This document shows positions 5,220 to 5,752 of a stretch of 5,752 bases of DNA, one piece after another. How positions within the stretch are numbered: the stretch's first letter is position 1; each line of letters opens with the position of its first letter. Both the position numbers and the translations under genes were made by a program. The notes beneath the pieces were generated by a model. That model worked only from the letters and a program-made list of their open reading frames with translations. It was not told the origin of the DNA and did no database searches. This DNA is from an uncultured bacterium (GTDB lineage Bacteria > Bacillota_I > Bacilli_A > RF39 > UBA660). The stretch lies in assembly GCA_949285775.1 (NCBI GenBank), contig CASEAD010000059.1, forward strand, positions 1-5,752. The letters are read 5' to 3'.

Positions 5220-5752
5220 ATGAATACTGTAATTAATAATACAAATACTATTATTATTAAGAACTCTAAATTTATTTGTTTAATATATAATATTAATAGC
5301 ATTGATGAAGTTAATATATATTTAAATAGCGCTAAAAATAATTATAAAGACGCTACTCATTACTGCTACGGATATATATTTAATAACATAAAAAAAGAAA
5401 GTGATGATGGAGAACCTAGTGGTACAGCGGGTATACCTATATTACAAGTATTGGAAAAGAATAATTTAAATATGGTTTTATGTATAGTAATAAGATACTT
5501 TGGTGGTATAAAATTAGGAGCAGGTGGTTTAGTTAGGGCATATACCAAAAGTGTAGTAGAATGCTTAAAAGATCATATAAAGTTATTAATAGAAGGATAT
5601 AATATAACTATAACTTTTGAATATAAATATATAAAACAAGTAGATTATATATTAAGTGACACTACTATAATTAATAAAACTTTTAATGATAATATAACAT
5701 ATAATCTAAATACTACTGAAGATATTATAGATAAATTAAAAAATATTAATAA
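5220..5752 (+). CDS. yigZ: YigZ/IMPACT family protein (3' partial)
   Basis: 177 codons are visible and the frame stays open to the window end; the family is usually just over 200 residues, so a short C-terminal part is missing. The N-terminal UPF0029/IMPACT domain is clear: KNSKFICLIYNI (14-25), KDATHYCYGYIF (43-54), SDDGEPSGTAGIPIL (61-75) and RYFGGIKLGAGGLVRAY (92-108). The region from about 122 onward fits the small C-terminal DUF1949-type ferredoxin-like domain. The molecular role of bacterial YigZ is not settled; eukaryotic IMPACT relatives modulate GCN2 signalling, and a link to translation or stress is inference. The start is chosen for the promoter and GGTGAT site just upstream and because family members begin about here. 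It is transcribed divergently from the nucleotidase gene. No stop codon falls within the window. Confidence 0.93.
   Translation, partial: MNTVINNTNTIIIKNSKFICLIYNINSIDEVNIYLNSAKNNYKDATHYCYGYIFNNIKKESDDGEPSGTAGIPILQVLEKNNLNMVLCIVIRYFGGIKLGAGGLVRAYTKSVVECLKDHIKLLIEGYNITITFEYKYIKQVDYILSDTTIINKTFNDNITYNLNTTEDIIDKLKNIN

Noticed and set aside
5366..5548. 60-residue - strand ORF
   Set aside because: Antisense to the strongly conserved SDDGEPSGTAG and RYFGGIKLGAGG segments of the YigZ-family gene.
1..5752. CRISPR array, tRNA or rRNA gene
   Set aside because: No regularly spaced direct repeats and no cloverleaf or conserved rRNA segment were found on either strand.

Overview
The window comes from a very AT-rich bacterium. 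Gene content and signals point to a low-GC Firmicute, probably a Bacilli lineage related to Erysipelotrichia, RF39-type or Mollicutes-like groups. The ruvX–yrzB(DUF1292)–mltG order is the one found in Bacillus and relatives, Shine-Dalgarno sites are strong, and promoters are sigma-A-like. Trp is read from TGG, and TGA appears to act as a stop at the end of ruvX, so the code looks like table 11 rather than the Mycoplasma code. The lineage is an inference; no rRNA or other marker is present.

Left part (1-2643, + strand): two accessory genes of unrecognised function. The first (1-1866) enters from outside the window and encodes a protein with three diverged copies of one domain. Its visible N-terminus resembles the linker that follows each copy, so a further copy probably lies upstream. 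The second (2010-2609) has its own promoter and encodes a charged coiled-coil protein with a small C-terminal alpha/beta domain and a basic tail. Each gene ends in a near-identical 29-30 nt hairpin (1864-1893 and 2612-2641), which ties the pair together. This is the most original part of the window.

Middle (2642-4503, - strand): a compact housekeeping operon transcribed leftward from an extended -10 promoter at 4472-4501. It runs ruvX (YqgF/RuvX nuclease, start corrected to 4446), yrzB (DUF1292), then mltG (endolytic murein transglycosylase). The mltG stop codon abuts the second hairpin, which may end transcription from both sides.

Right part (4504-5752): a HAD-type 5'-nucleotidase gene (YqfW/NT5C-like) on the - strand. 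Divergent from it is a YigZ/IMPACT-family gene on the + strand that runs off the end of the window. The 128-bp divergent spacer holds a good promoter for the YigZ gene and a 16-bp AT-only palindrome.

No tRNA, rRNA, CRISPR array, transposase or integrase gene is visible. The longest gene-free stretches are 1867-2009 and 5092-5219, both under 300 bases and both described below.
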